Positions 10,607 through 19,178 of a stretch of DNA of 64,000 nt are shown here, piece by piece. How positions within the stretch are numbered: the stretch's first letter is position 1; each line of letters opens with the position of its first letter. The notes beneath the pieces were generated by a model. That model saw only the letters and a program-made list of their open reading frames with translations, was not told where the DNA came from and did no database searches. Origin of the DNA: Rhizobium sp. Leaf262 (GTDB lineage Bacteria > Pseudomonadota > Alphaproteobacteria > Rhizobiales > Rhizobiaceae); NCBI RefSeq assembly GCF_001422245.1, contig NZ_LMMM01000016.1, positions 1,242 to 65,241 of the forward strand, written 5' to 3'. Both the position numbers and the translations under genes were made by a program.

Positions 10607-11947
10607 ATGGCTTCAGCAGCGGAACAACTGGCCTCGAACCTGAATTTTTCGACCTTCGCGAAAGCTGAAGATCTGAAAAAGCGTCTATGGTTCACCCTTG
10701 CCGCACTTCTCGTCTATCGTCTTGGCACGCATATTCCGCTTCCCGGTCTGAACCCGGAAGCCTATGCACAGGCATTTCGCGGCCAGGCGAATGGCATTCT
10801 TGGTCTTTTCAATATGTTTGCGGGTGGCGCAGTCGAGCGTATGGCGATTTTCGCCCTCGGCATCATGCCTTACATCTCCGCTTCGATCATCGTGCAGCTC
10901 ATGACGTCAGTCGTGCCCTCGCTCGAAGCGTTGAAGAAGGAAGGCGAAGCAGGCCGCAAGATCATCAACCAGTATACGCGCTACGGCACGGTGCTGCTCG
11001 GTACTCTACAGGCCTATGGCATTGCCGCCGGTCTCGAAAGCGGGGCAGGGCTCGTCATCGATCCGGGCTGGTTCTTCCGTGTCTCGACGGTCATCACGCT
11101 GCTGGGCGGCACGATGTTCCTGATGTGGCTTGGTGAACAGATCACGTCGCGCGGTATCGGTAACGGTATTTCGCTGATCATCTTTGCAGGTATTGCCGCT
11201 GGATTGCCAGGAGCGCTGGCCCGTACGCTTGATCTTGGAAAGACCGGTTCGCTGTCCACACCTCTGATGCTGACCGTTCTCGTCGTCTGCATCGGCGTGA
11301 TCGCGCTCATCGTCTTCGTGGAAAGAGCGCAGCGCCGCTTGCTGATTCAGTATCCGAAGCGGCAGGTTGGCAACCGCATGTTCCAGGGCGATACCTCGCA
11401 TCTGCCTCTGAAGCTGAACACCGCGGGCGTCATTCCGGCAATCTTTGCCTCGTCTCTGCTGCTGCTTCCCGCAACGGCTGCAGGCTTTACCGACAGCACG
11501 AAGCTGCCGGGCTGGGCAACGACTGTCATTGCGTCGCTGCAGCATGGTCAGCCTCTCTTCATGTTGTTCTACGGCTTGCTAATTGCGTTCTTTGCTTTCT
11601 TCTACACGGCGATCGTCTTCAATCCGAAAGACACCGCCGACAATCTGAAGAAGCATGGCGGCTTCATTCCCGGCATTCGTCCAGGTGAGCGCACGGCTGA
11701 ATACATCGACTACGTCCTGACCCGCATCACCGTTATCGGTGCGATCTACCTCGTCTTCGTCTGTATTCTCCCTGAAACGCTGATTGCACGCACAGGTATC
11801 CCATTAGCCCTTGGTGGTACTTCGCTTTTGATCGTTGTCAGTGTAACTCTTGATACTGTGGCACAGATTCAGGGTCACCTGATCGCCCAGCAATATGAGG
11901 GGCTGATCAAGAAATCGAAACTGCGTGGAGGAAAGAGGGGACGATGA
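10607..11947 (+). CDS. secY: Preprotein translocase subunit SecY
   Basis: This 446-residue inner-membrane protein forms the SecYEG channel for export and membrane insertion. About ten membrane segments are visible. Family blocks include [34 protein letters not shown] and the cytoplasmic loop [20 protein letters not shown]. The ATG at 10607 is preferred over the upstream in-frame one at 10454. It gives the family length, begins [14 protein letters not shown], and has GCGGAG six bases upstream. Its stop overlaps adk by four bases. Confidence 0.97.
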   Translation: MASAAEQLASNLNFSTFAKAEDLKKRLWFTLAALLVYRLGTHIPLPGLNPEAYAQAFRGQANGILGLFNMFAGGAVERMAIFALGIMPYISASIIVQLMTSVVPSLEALKKEGEAGRKIINQYTRYGTVLLGTLQAYGIAAGLESGAGLVIDPGWFFRVSTVITLLGGTMFLMWLGEQITSRGIGNGISLIIFAGIAAGLPGALARTLDLGKTGSLSTPLMLTVLVVCIGVIALIVFVERAQRRLLIQYPKRQVGNRMFQGDTSHLPLKLNTAGVIPAIFASSLLLLPATAAGFTDSTKLPGWATTVIASLQHGQPLFMLFYGLLIAFFAFFYTAIVFNPKDTADNLKKHGGFIPGIRPGERTAEYIDYVLTRITVIGAIYLVFVCILPETLIARTGIPLALGGTSLLIVVSVTLDTVAQIQGHLIAQQYEGLIKKSKLRGGKRGR

Positions 11948-12558
11948 GACTGATATTTTTGGGACCGCCCGGCGCTGGCAAGGGAACTCAGGCAAAGCGC
12001 CTGACGGACAAATATTCCATTCCGCAGCTATCGACTGGCGACATGCTCCGTGCAGCCGTCAGCGACGGCTCCGAGATCGGCAAGCGCGCCAAGGAAGTGA
12101 TGGACGCCGGTGGTCTCGTATCGGATGATATCGTCAACCAGATCGTGTCCGAACGGATCGAGCAGCCAGACTGTGCCAAGGGTTTCATTCTCGATGGATA
12201 TCCTCGCACCGTTCCGCAGGCCAAGGCGCTTGCGGACAACATGCGGCAGAAGAACCTTGTGCTGGATGCGGTGATCGAGCTGCGCGTAGATGAAGAGGCG
12301 CTTGTTCGCCGAATCGAAAGCCGCGTTGCCGAAACGGTGGCTGCTGGTGGGACGGTGCGTTCGGACGACAATCCGGAATCGTTCCGCAAGCGTCTGTCTG
12401 AATATCGTGAAAAGACCGCGCCTTTGTCTCAATACTATGAGCAGCAGGGCGAGCTGGTCTTGCTGGATGGCATGGCCGATGTCGATGCGGTTACAGCCGC
12501 AATCGAAGCCGTTCTTGAAAAAGACGGTGATACCGGGGCATCTGCAGCACGTATCTAA
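11944..12558 (+). CDS. adk: Adenylate kinase
   Basis: This 204-residue kinase interconverts ATP plus AMP and two ADP. The P-loop [10 protein letters not shown] is at residues 7-16, and [10 protein letters not shown] carries the AMP-binding region. The LID ([19 protein letters not shown]) is short and has no zinc cysteines, as in other alphaproteobacteria. It overlaps secY by four bases (ATGA), a classic secY-adk coupling. Confidence 0.97.
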   Translation: MRLIFLGPPGAGKGTQAKRLTDKYSIPQLSTGDMLRAAVSDGSEIGKRAKEVMDAGGLVSDDIVNQIVSERIEQPDCAKGFILDGYPRTVPQAKALADNMRQKNLVLDAVIELRVDEEALVRRIESRVAETVAAGGTVRSDDNPESFRKRLSEYREKTAPLSQYYEQQGELVLLDGMADVDAVTAAIEAVLEKDGDTGASAARI

Positions 12559-12782
12559 AGAATCTTGGCGGGGCCGGTTGCTTTTTTGAACCGATTCCGT
12601 TAAACACCGCGCCAACTCGCGACAACCCAAGCGACTGGCGCGGATTTTCCTTTAGGGAAGGAAAGTCCGGGTTCGGTCGTTTTGACTTGTGACGAACAGG
12701 AATTTGAACTGGCGGCAAACTCGTGCCGCTCAAATGAAAGCACCACTTGCCGGATGGCAACTGGAACGCAAGGAGAATAGAC

Positions 12783-13151
12783 GTGGCACGTATCGCTGGC
12801 GTCAACATCCCGACGGCCAAGCGCGTTGTTATCGCCTTGACCTATATTCACGGGATTGGTCCGAAATTCGCGCAGGAAATCATGGACAAGGTCGGTCTTC
12901 CGGCTGAAAAGCGCGTTCATCAGCTGACGGATGCCGAAGTCCTTCAGATTCGCGAAGCCATCGACCGCGACTACCGCGTCGAGGGTGATCTTCGTCGCGA
13001 AACATCGATGAACATCAAGCGTCTGATGGACCTCGGTTGCTACCGTGGCCTTCGTCACCGTCGTGGCCTCCCGGTCCGCGGTCAGCGCACGCACACCAAC
13101 GCTCGTACCCGCAAGGGTCCGGCGAAGGCGATCGCTGGTAAGAAGAAGTAA
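12783..13151 (+). CDS. rpsM: Ribosomal protein S13 (uS13)
   Basis: This 122-residue S13 begins at a GTG ([19 protein letters not shown] when read with initiator Met) seven bases after AGGAG at 12771-12775. An in-frame ATG at 12747 would add 12 residues foreign to the family. The C-terminal [19 protein letters not shown] contacts P-site tRNA and bridge B1. A 224-base gap separates it from adk. Confidence 0.97.
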   Translation: MARIAGVNIPTAKRVVIALTYIHGIGPKFAQEIMDKVGLPAEKRVHQLTDAEVLQIREAIDRDYRVEGDLRRETSMNIKRLMDLGCYRGLRHRRGLPVRGQRTHTNARTRKGPAKAIAGKKK

Positions 13152-13290
13152 TTTTCCGGTTCTCCGGAAAAGGGGAGGCTGGTGCAAGCCGCACCAGCCT
13201 TTCTGAGTTTGGCGAGATGCTTCTCAAGAGGCTGATCGCCGGTGTAGCCGCTGGAGTTACGGCGGTGAAGAGATCAACGAAAGGACTACC

Positions 13291-13680
13291 ATGGCCAAGG
13301 AAGCCACACGCGTACGCCGTCGCGAACGCAAGAACATCACGTCGGGTGTTGCGCACGTCAACTCGACCTTCAACAACACGATGATCACCATCACCGACGC
13401 ACAGGGCAATGCGATTGCCTGGTCGTCTGCTGGTGCAAAGGGCTTCAAGGGTTCGCGTAAGTCGACTCCATTTGCTGCCCAGATCGCTGCTGAAGATTGC
13501 GCCAAGAAGGCTCAGGAACACGGCATGAAGTCGCTTGAGGTAGAGGTTTGCGGTCCAGGTTCGGGTCGTGAGTCCGCACTTCGCGCTCTCCAGGCTGCCG
13601 GTTTCATGATCACCTCCATCCGCGATGTGACGCCGATCCCGCACAACGGTTGCCGCCCGCGCAAGAAGCGTCGCGTCTAA
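13291..13680 (+). CDS. rpsK: Ribosomal protein S11 (uS11)
   Basis: This 129-residue S11 has the signature block [21 protein letters not shown] at its end (partly conserved across all kingdoms) and [18 protein letters not shown] near the start. It forms the 30S platform. The 139-base gap before it contains two hairpins (about 13153-13170 and 13176-13200). Confidence 0.98.
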   Translation: MAKEATRVRRRERKNITSGVAHVNSTFNNTMITITDAQGNAIAWSSAGAKGFKGSRKSTPFAAQIAAEDCAKKAQEHGMKSLEVEVCGPGSGRESALRALQAAGFMITSIRDVTPIPHNGCRPRKKRRV

Positions 13681-13866
13681 CGCGTTTCTGTCTGGGAATT
13701 CCGCCTTGCCTTTGGTCTGGCGGAATTTTCGCGTAATCGGCGTGTGGTTGCCGGCTTGTCCGGCGTTCCAACGCTTTCAAACCCTCCGATGAACCCTCGG
13801 GTTCCTCTCGGTGATCATGCTCGGTCCGCCACGATTGGATGGTGGCGGCGAACGGAAGGTTTAAAG

Positions 13867-14877
13867 ATGATTCAAAAGAATTGGCAGGAACTGATCAAGC
13901 CGAACAAGGTCGAGTTCACGTCTTCCAGCCGCACCAAGGCAACGCTGGTTGCCGAGCCGCTGGAACGCGGATTCGGTCTGACGCTCGGTAACGCGCTTCG
14001 TCGCGTTCTCTTGTCGTCTCTGCGTGGCGCCGCTGTGACAGCGGTTCAGATCGACGGCGTTCTGCACGAGTTCTCCTCCATTCCCGGCGTTCGGGAAGAC
14101 GTGACTGATATCGTGCTGAACATCAAGGAAATCGCCATCAAGATGGATGGTGACGATTCCAAGCGCATGGTCGTGCGCAAGCAGGGTCCAGGTGCCGTTA
14201 CCGCTGGCGATATCCAGACGGTTGGCGACATCGAAATCCTCAACCCCGACCACGTTATCTGCACGCTCGATGATGGCGCTGAAATCCGCATGGAATTCAC
14301 CGTCAACAACGGCAAGGGTTACGTGCCTGCAGAGCGTAACCGCGCGGAAGATGCACCTATCGGTCTTATTCCGGTGGACAGCCTTTATTCTCCGGTCAAG
14401 AAAGTGTCCTACAAGGTGGAAAACACCCGTGAAGGTCAGGTTCTGGACTACGACAAGCTGATCATGACGATCGAGACCAACGGTTCGGTTTCCGGCGAAG
14501 ACGCCGTTGCCTTTGCCGCTCGCATTCTTCAGGACCAGCTGGGCGTCTTCGTCAACTTCGACGAGCCGCAGAAGGAAGCAGAAGAAGAATCTGTGACCGA
14601 ACTGGCATTCAACCCGGCGCTTCTCAAGAAGGTCGACGAGTTGGAACTGTCCGTTCGTTCGGCAAACTGCCTGAAGAACGACAACATCGTCTACATTGGC
14701 GACCTCATTCAGAAGACCGAAGCCGAAATGCTTCGCACGCCGAACTTTGGTCGCAAGTCGCTCAACGAAATCAAGGAAGTTCTCGCTTCCATGGGTCTGC
14801 ATCTCGGCATGGAAGTGCCAGCATGGCCACCAGAGAACATCGAAGATCTCGCCAAGCGTTACGAAGACCAGTATTAA
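13867..14877 (+). CDS. rpoA: RNA polymerase alpha subunit
   Basis: This 336-residue protein has the N-terminal dimerisation domain ([25 protein letters not shown] block near residues 30-50) and a C-terminal domain with helix-hairpin-helix residues [17 protein letters not shown]. The C-terminal domain contacts UP elements and activators. The ATG at 13867 gives the usual alphaproteobacterial length. The frame is open to 13744, but that part is not alpha-like. The gap to rpsK carries a 9-bp hairpin at 13697-13727. Confidence 0.98.
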   Translation: MIQKNWQELIKPNKVEFTSSSRTKATLVAEPLERGFGLTLGNALRRVLLSSLRGAAVTAVQIDGVLHEFSSIPGVREDVTDIVLNIKEIAIKMDGDDSKRMVVRKQGPGAVTAGDIQTVGDIEILNPDHVICTLDDGAEIRMEFTVNNGKGYVPAERNRAEDAPIGLIPVDSLYSPVKKVSYKVENTREGQVLDYDKLIMTIETNGSVSGEDAVAFAARILQDQLGVFVNFDEPQKEAEEESVTELAFNPALLKKVDELELSVRSANCLKNDNIVYIGDLIQKTEAEMLRTPNFGRKSLNEIKEVLASMGLHLGMEVPAWPPENIEDLAKRYEDQY

Positions 14878-15011
14878 CCAATAAAAAGGCAGGCCCTTTA
14901 AAGACTGCCTTTCCCCGTCAAACAGCAGGCACCGTCATCAAGACAACAGCGCCTGCATGTGCCAGGAAACGGCAGGCCCGGATTGGGAACCTGCATTAAA
15001 GGAGAATAGCA

Positions 15012-15437
15012 ATGCGCCACGGAAATTCAGGCCGCAAGCTCAATAGAACCGCCAGCCACCGCAAGGCAATGTTTGCCAACATGGCTGCTTCGCTCATCAC
15101 CCATGAGCAGATCGTAACAACTCTGCCAAAGGCGAAGGAAATTCGCCCGATCGTAGAAAAGCTGGTGACCCTCGGCAAGCGCGGCGACCTGCACGCTCGT
15201 CGTCAGGCAATCTCGCAGATCAAGGATCAGGACGCTGTTCGCAAGCTGTTCGAAGCCATCGCTGAACGTTACGCAACCCGCAACGGCGGCTACCTGCGTA
15301 TCATGAAGGCTGGCTACCGTCAGGGCGACAACGCTGCCATGGCTGTTGTCGAGTTCGTAGAACGCGACGTAGACGCCAAGGGCAAGGCCGACAAGGCCCG
15401 CGTTGCTGCAGAAGCTGCTGAAGCCGAAGCTGCATAA
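15012..15437 (+). CDS. rplQ: Ribosomal protein L17 (bL17)
   Basis: This 141-residue L17 begins [20 protein letters not shown], the diagnostic N-terminus, and ends in an alanine- and glutamate-rich tail typical of rhizobia. It surrounds the tunnel exit. It is the last gene of the cluster. A 134-base gap with a hairpin (about 14884-14911) separates it from rpoA, and a strong terminator follows. Confidence 0.98.
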   Translation: MRHGNSGRKLNRTASHRKAMFANMAASLITHEQIVTTLPKAKEIRPIVEKLVTLGKRGDLHARRQAISQIKDQDAVRKLFEAIAERYATRNGGYLRIMKAGYRQGDNAAMAVVEFVERDVDAKGKADKARVAAEAAEAEAA

Positions 15438-15470
15438 TATCTGACGCTGAAAAGCGTCAAATGATAAAAA

Positions 15471-15498
15471 GCCGGGTGAGCGATCACCCGGCTTTTTT
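15471..15498 (+). terminator. Rho-independent terminator of the alpha operon
   Basis: A perfect 9-bp GC-rich stem (15471-15479 with 15484-15492) with a GCGA loop is followed by six T residues. It closes the ribosomal cluster 33 bases after the rplQ stop. Confidence 0.92.
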
Positions 15499-15608
15499 GT
15501 TGTCGGTTTTGATCTAAAAAGACAAGCCGCTGGATCTGAATGTCGCCGGCAAGTCTGCCGCCCGCTTAACGTCGGTAATCCATTCTGCAAGGCAGCGGCT
15601 TTTGATCG

Positions 15609-16022
15609 TCAGCCGGCATCGACGTGCTTGTCCGTATAGATTTTCCCTTGCCTTGCGATCTGGCGCCAGGGCCGAGCCTTTTTAAGGGGGATATCATAGT
15701 CAGGATTGTTGCGGTCAAGTGTGGTGAACACCAATTGATTGATTGGCTCCGAGGTGCAAGATGCGACGACTTTTCCCTCTGGCCCCAAAATGGCCGCGGG
15801 GCCTTGGGGTGCCTTTTGTGCGGGCGTCGCGCCGCTGATCCAGACACAATTGAAACCGGCGTGAGCGCGTAGTGCGATCTGGAAAAAGTTGCCGATGCCA
15901 CCCTCGCAGAAGTTGACGAGTCGAGCACCCCGCATTGCTGCTTGACGAATGAGGCAGCTTATCGTGCGGCTATTTTCGGCAACGTCGTTCGTGACAGTGC
16001 TTTGTGCTGCGGCAATTTTCAT
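15609..16022 (-). pseudogene. Carbon-nitrogen hydrolase remnant (internal deletion)
   Basis: The 137-residue product starts like a nitrilase-superfamily enzyme (MKIAAAQSTVTNDVAENSRT..., with the catalytic-type Glu in NFCEGG near residue 40). It then jumps to the C-terminal part (NCVWISGATPAQKAPQGPA, AAILGPEGKVVASC). Full-length relatives are about 250-270 residues. The missing middle holds the catalytic Lys and Cys, so the protein cannot be active. The start and a GAGGTGAGG ribosome binding site survive. The frame is intact, so a short protein may still be made. Confidence 0.75.
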
Positions 16023-16034
16023 AGACCTCACCTC

Positions 16035-16907
16035 TCACTCAGGCACCGAGATTCGACCTTTGATATGCTTCAGGTGAGAGACGATGGAAAATGTCATGAT
16101 GACAAGCAGGGACCATGAGCTCCATTTGCCGATATGAACGACGGACCAGGCGCCAAGCTGGTTGGGATAGCTCCAGATGCCGAAGAAGGTAGAGATGTTT
16201 TCTGCGAGCCAGACGAAAAAGCCGATCAGGATGAAGGAGAGCAGAAGGGGCATTTTACGGTCGCGGTCATAGGGACGGTAGATGACGGTGGCGCGGGCAT
16301 AAAGACCGATGGCGCAGGCGGCGATATACCAGCGATAATCGCCGATGAAGTGATGGGTGAAGAAATTGGCATAGATGGCGATGCCCATCAGCGACGCCAT
16401 CCAGTAGGGCGGGTGGTGGCGAATACGGACATCCAGCAGACGCCATGCCTGAATGATGTAGCTGCCGACGGCGGCGTACATGAAGCCTGAAAACAGCGGA
16501 ACGCCGAAAACCTTCGTATAGGCAAAGTCCTGATAGGACCATGATTGAATGCTGCCCGATGTCTTGAACACTTCAAGAGCAAAACCCACGAGGTGAAACA
16601 GCAAGATAGCCTTGGCTTCGTCCAGCGTTTCGAGCTTGCTCCAGATCAGGAAAAACTGGATCGTAAGGGCTATGACGAGAAGAACGTCGTAGCGGGGAAG
16701 GCCGAAAAGACCGTCTCTGGGGACAATGAAGATCGAAAGAAAGAACAGGCCCGCGAAGATGCAGGCTCGAGCCTCCTTTACGCCGAAATAGACGAACTCC
16801 ACCAGGAAGCGTTTTACGCCCTTCAGCTCGCCCCAAGGCCGCATGTCGCAGAGAAAAGCGTCGATCGACGAGAGTCGACTGGCAGGGTAGGCTGTGTTGG
16901 TCTCCAC
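16035..16907 (-). CDS. DUF817 (YoaT-like) integral membrane protein
   Basis: This 290-residue hydrophobic protein has about eight membrane segments and matches DUF817 (B. subtilis YoaT group). Recognisable parts are FVYFGVKEARACIFAG, FLIWSKLETLDEAKAILLFH and NISTFFGIWSYPNQ. Its function is unknown. The GTG at 16907 is chosen because GAGGA lies about seven bases upstream. A TTG at 16937 would add ten residues and has no such site. It ends 12 bases before the hydrolase remnant's start, so the two may have been co-transcribed. Confidence 0.8.
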   Translation of the reverse strand: METNTAYPASRLSSIDAFLCDMRPWGELKGVKRFLVEFVYFGVKEARACIFAGLFFLSIFIVPRDGLFGLPRYDVLLVIALTIQFFLIWSKLETLDEAKAILLFHLVGFALEVFKTSGSIQSWSYQDFAYTKVFGVPLFSGFMYAAVGSYIIQAWRLLDVRIRHHPPYWMASLMGIAIYANFFTHHFIGDYRWYIAACAIGLYARATVIYRPYDRDRKMPLLLSFILIGFFVWLAENISTFFGIWSYPNQLGAWSVVHIGKWSSWSLLVIMTFSIVSHLKHIKGRISVPE

Positions 16908-17118
16908 GTCTTCATCCTCAACGCTGTTTGATTCCAAGCTACATCAGAATCGAAATAGAGCGTTATGATGGTGGAGCCTTTTCAACACATCAATAAGATG
17001 AGACGCGCCGTTGGCACCTTCGCCGCGAGAATGTTTCCGAGGTTCCTTCGGCAATCAAGCGGAAAGTCGTTCCGTCTTAAGGTCAAAAGAAAGGCGCGGT
17101 GATCAGACCGTGTCAACC

Positions 17119-18003
17119 TTACAATTCCTGGCCGAGATTGACGGCGGTTGGAATCTCTTGCGCGGGTTCGCTTTCCTTTTCGCTGCCACCGGCGGCGAGG
17201 TGTCCTGCGATGAGTTCGCCATGAAACCTCGCCATCTCGTAGCAATAGGTGATCTCGCGCTTCTCCGCCGACCAATAGATATCAGGTCGCCCACAGGTCC
17301 GCGCGGTCAGCTTGACGTCGCCCTTCAACTTGTAACCGTTGAAGCTGCGGGCGATCAGATCGAGGACTTTGGATTCCTTGACGATGGTGGCGTAAATATC
17401 CAGAAACGGATCCCGGACGGGCTCATAGCGTGCCACGAATTTCGTCGCACCGGCCTTTGCCACGAATGGCTTCAGCCTGTCATTCCATTCAGCAGCGGTC
17501 TTGGGATAGGCCGTCTCGCAGGCTTTCCAGTCGTTCTTCGGAAGCCCCATCATATCGGCCAGATCACCATAGCCGCCGGCATCCTTGCCAACCATAAGGC
17601 AGGCCATCTGGCGATCTCGACCAATATTGGGAACGAGTGTCGAATAGAGCGGCGCGTTGTGCTCAGGCAGGGCCTGCGATGAGCGAGCAAGATACCAGCT
17701 GTCCGTTGCGTTGACGATGGCCGTATCGAGCCACTCTTCGTTGGCCTCGAGCATCATGGTTGCAGCCAGCTGATCGGCGGGGTCGATCACATCATTGCCC
17801 GTGGGAAGCGGGAGATCGGAAATCAGCATTTTGGCCGCCTCGTGATAGAGGCCGAAGATTGCGTTGCCGATGACGAAGTTGACCGTCTGCTGCAACTGCT
17901 CATCGGTCAGATTGTCGAGCGCGGGCGCGGTTTGCGCGTGGGCGGCAGGTGAAAAAGAGGAGAAAACGGTGACCAGGGAAATGGCCATCAACCTGCGCAG
18001 CAT
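17119..18003 (-). CDS. DUF4344-type putative exported metallopeptidase, motif degenerate
   Basis: This 294-residue protein has a clear signal peptide (MLRRLMAISLVTVFSSFSPA, cleavage after AHA). It resembles DUF4344 proteins, which normally carry a zinc HExxH motif. Here the motif region reads YHEAAKMLISDLPLP, so the second histidine is Lys. The following GREED-type block is replaced by GNDVIDPADQL. The later ARTCGRPDIYWSAEKREITYCYE block is conserved. An in-frame ATG at 18048 would place 15 residues before the signal, so 18003 is preferred. Activity as a peptidase is doubtful. Confidence 0.7.
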   Translation of the reverse strand: MLRRLMAISLVTVFSSFSPAAHAQTAPALDNLTDEQLQQTVNFVIGNAIFGLYHEAAKMLISDLPLPTGNDVIDPADQLAATMMLEANEEWLDTAIVNATDSWYLARSSQALPEHNAPLYSTLVPNIGRDRQMACLMVGKDAGGYGDLADMMGLPKNDWKACETAYPKTAAEWNDRLKPFVAKAGATKFVARYEPVRDPFLDIYATIVKESKVLDLIARSFNGYKLKGDVKLTARTCGRPDIYWSAEKREITYCYEMARFHGELIAGHLAAGGSEKESEPAQEIPTAVNLGQEL

Positions 18004-18153
18004 GGATATGAACTTTCCAAAAAGACGATGTTCGATTGATTGCCACACTCAACGGTACAAGCAATGGGGTGGTTGCCTTCCGACGCAAGAAACGGGTGGA
18101 TACACGCATGTTTGAAGAGCATAGCGACAAAGAAGCAACGCACAGGAGCCGCT

Positions 18154-18622
18154 ATGACCAAGCTTGTATTTGCCGCCATGAACCCCGGTGAGGCGGACGC
18201 CATTCGCCAGGGTGAGCCGGATGCCTATGGACAGAAACCGGAACGCTCGCGTGCTGCCGGAACGTTACCTTGACGTGCTTGCCTTGGGCAGATCAAGGAC
18301 GGCGAGGAGGTGCTTTTGCTGGCCTATCGGCCCTTTCCCGAGCTTCAACCCTTTGCGGAGACAAGGGCCTGTTTTCATCCATATGCAGCCGTGCGGTCCT
18401 TACAGGGCGCAAGAGGTTCTGCCGCCGATGCTGGACAGCCCCGATTATATCGTTCGGGGTTATGGTCACGACGATCGCATCGTCTACGGCACAGGGGCTG
18501 TCATTCCCGTCCAGAAAATCTCGGTCAGAGCCGGAGAGCTTCTCGAGAGAGACGACGTTGCCTATGTCCATGTCCGTTCGGCGCGGAACAATTGCTACCA
18601 ATGCCGAATCGACCGTGGTTGA
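18154..18622 (+). pseudogene. DUF1203-family gene broken by a TGA and a frameshift
   Basis: The start is intact (AGGAG at 18144-18148, ATG at 18154, MTKLVFAAMNPGEADAIRQG). An in-frame TGA at 18271-18273 interrupts the LPCRxCL-type motif where a TGC cysteine codon is expected. The same frame then continues LGQIKDGEEVLLLAYRPF. Near 18361-18367 the frame moves by one base. The C-terminal half (GPVFIHMQPCGPYRAQEVLP, then VYGTGAVIP and VHVRSARNNCYQC) follows to 18622. Two separate lesions make this a pseudogene of a DUF1203 protein, a family of unknown function. Confidence 0.82.
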
Positions 18623-18712
18623 ACGACATTCGACGTAATTTTACGCAATATCCTAAATGGCTTTCAAATCTTCCGTGCAACGATGCGGGAGAGACAAGGG
18701 AGAAGCGTATTC

Positions 18713-19048
18713 ATGACCGGACAGATGACAATGCAGAATCGCGGCGCAAGTCGCAGCAAGACTCGAATCTATGGGACTGTTCAGTACTTCAGTCAGTCCG
18801 TGCAGGGCCGTGTGGTCGATCTTTCGGCAACCGGCATGGCGCTGGAGCTGGACGGGCCGTTTGCGGCAGCCAAGGGAAGCCGGGTCAAGGTGCAAAGCGA
18901 AGACCTCGGTTTTATCGAGGGTACGGTGCAGTGGCAGCACCAGAACAGGCTTGGTCTGCAATTGAAGCTTTCCACCAATACGCTGGCACAACTCTCCTCC
19001 TATTTCCGATTTTTCCATGAAGACGTGAAGCCGACGCTGGCGGGCTGA
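18713..19048 (+). CDS. PilZ domain protein
   Basis: This is a 111-residue single-domain PilZ protein. It has the basic N-terminal region with spaced arginines (RGASRSKTR) and the DxSxxG element RVVDLSATGMALEL, which together form the cyclic-di-GMP site in the family. The ATG at 18713 follows AAGGGAGAAG. A diguanylate cyclase lies at 54182-55408, so the second messenger is plausible in this cell. The partner of this PilZ protein is unknown. Confidence 0.85.
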   Translation: MTGQMTMQNRGASRSKTRIYGTVQYFSQSVQGRVVDLSATGMALELDGPFAAAKGSRVKVQSEDLGFIEGTVQWQHQNRLGLQLKLSTNTLAQLSSYFRFFHEDVKPTLAG

Positions 19049-19084
19049 GCGCTGATTTTACCAGGTGGTCTAAAAAATCTGGAC

Positions 19085-19102
19085 AAGTCACACGCCTGTC
19101 AT
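19085..19102 (+). promoter_or_regulatory. Candidate PHO box upstream of the cyclic phosphodiesterase gene
   Basis: AAGTCAC, four bases, CTGTCAT: two 7-base half-sites with the 4-base spacer of the PhoB consensus (CTGTCAT-N4-CTGTCAT/C). The second half-site is exact. The first keeps the GTCA core. It ends 76 bases before the start at 19179. Phosphate-starvation control would suit a gene that releases phosphate from nucleotides. Confidence 0.5.
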
Positions 19103-19178
19103 TTTGATGATGGACTCCTCTGCAATTCATTCTAGGCTGGGCCTTTCCGTGCAGCCTGAATTTCCTCGAGGAGTTTCC

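Noticed and set aside
403-14802. Many long minus-strand reading frames opposite the ribosomal genes (for example 942-1694, 6571-7884, 13861-14802)
   Set aside because: They are by-products of the strong codon bias of highly expressed genes. They have no ribosome binding sites, no family resemblance, and overlap certain genes completely.
18271-18273. TGA at a cysteine position as a selenocysteine codon
   Set aside because: A one-base frameshift about 90 bases downstream shows decay of the same gene, and no SECIS-like hairpin directly after the TGA was noticed.
18310-19020. 236-codon plus-strand frame beginning in the DUF1203 remnant and running through the PilZ gene
   Set aside because: Only its first 20-odd residues match DUF1203. 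The rest is the out-of-frame reading of that gene and of the PilZ gene.
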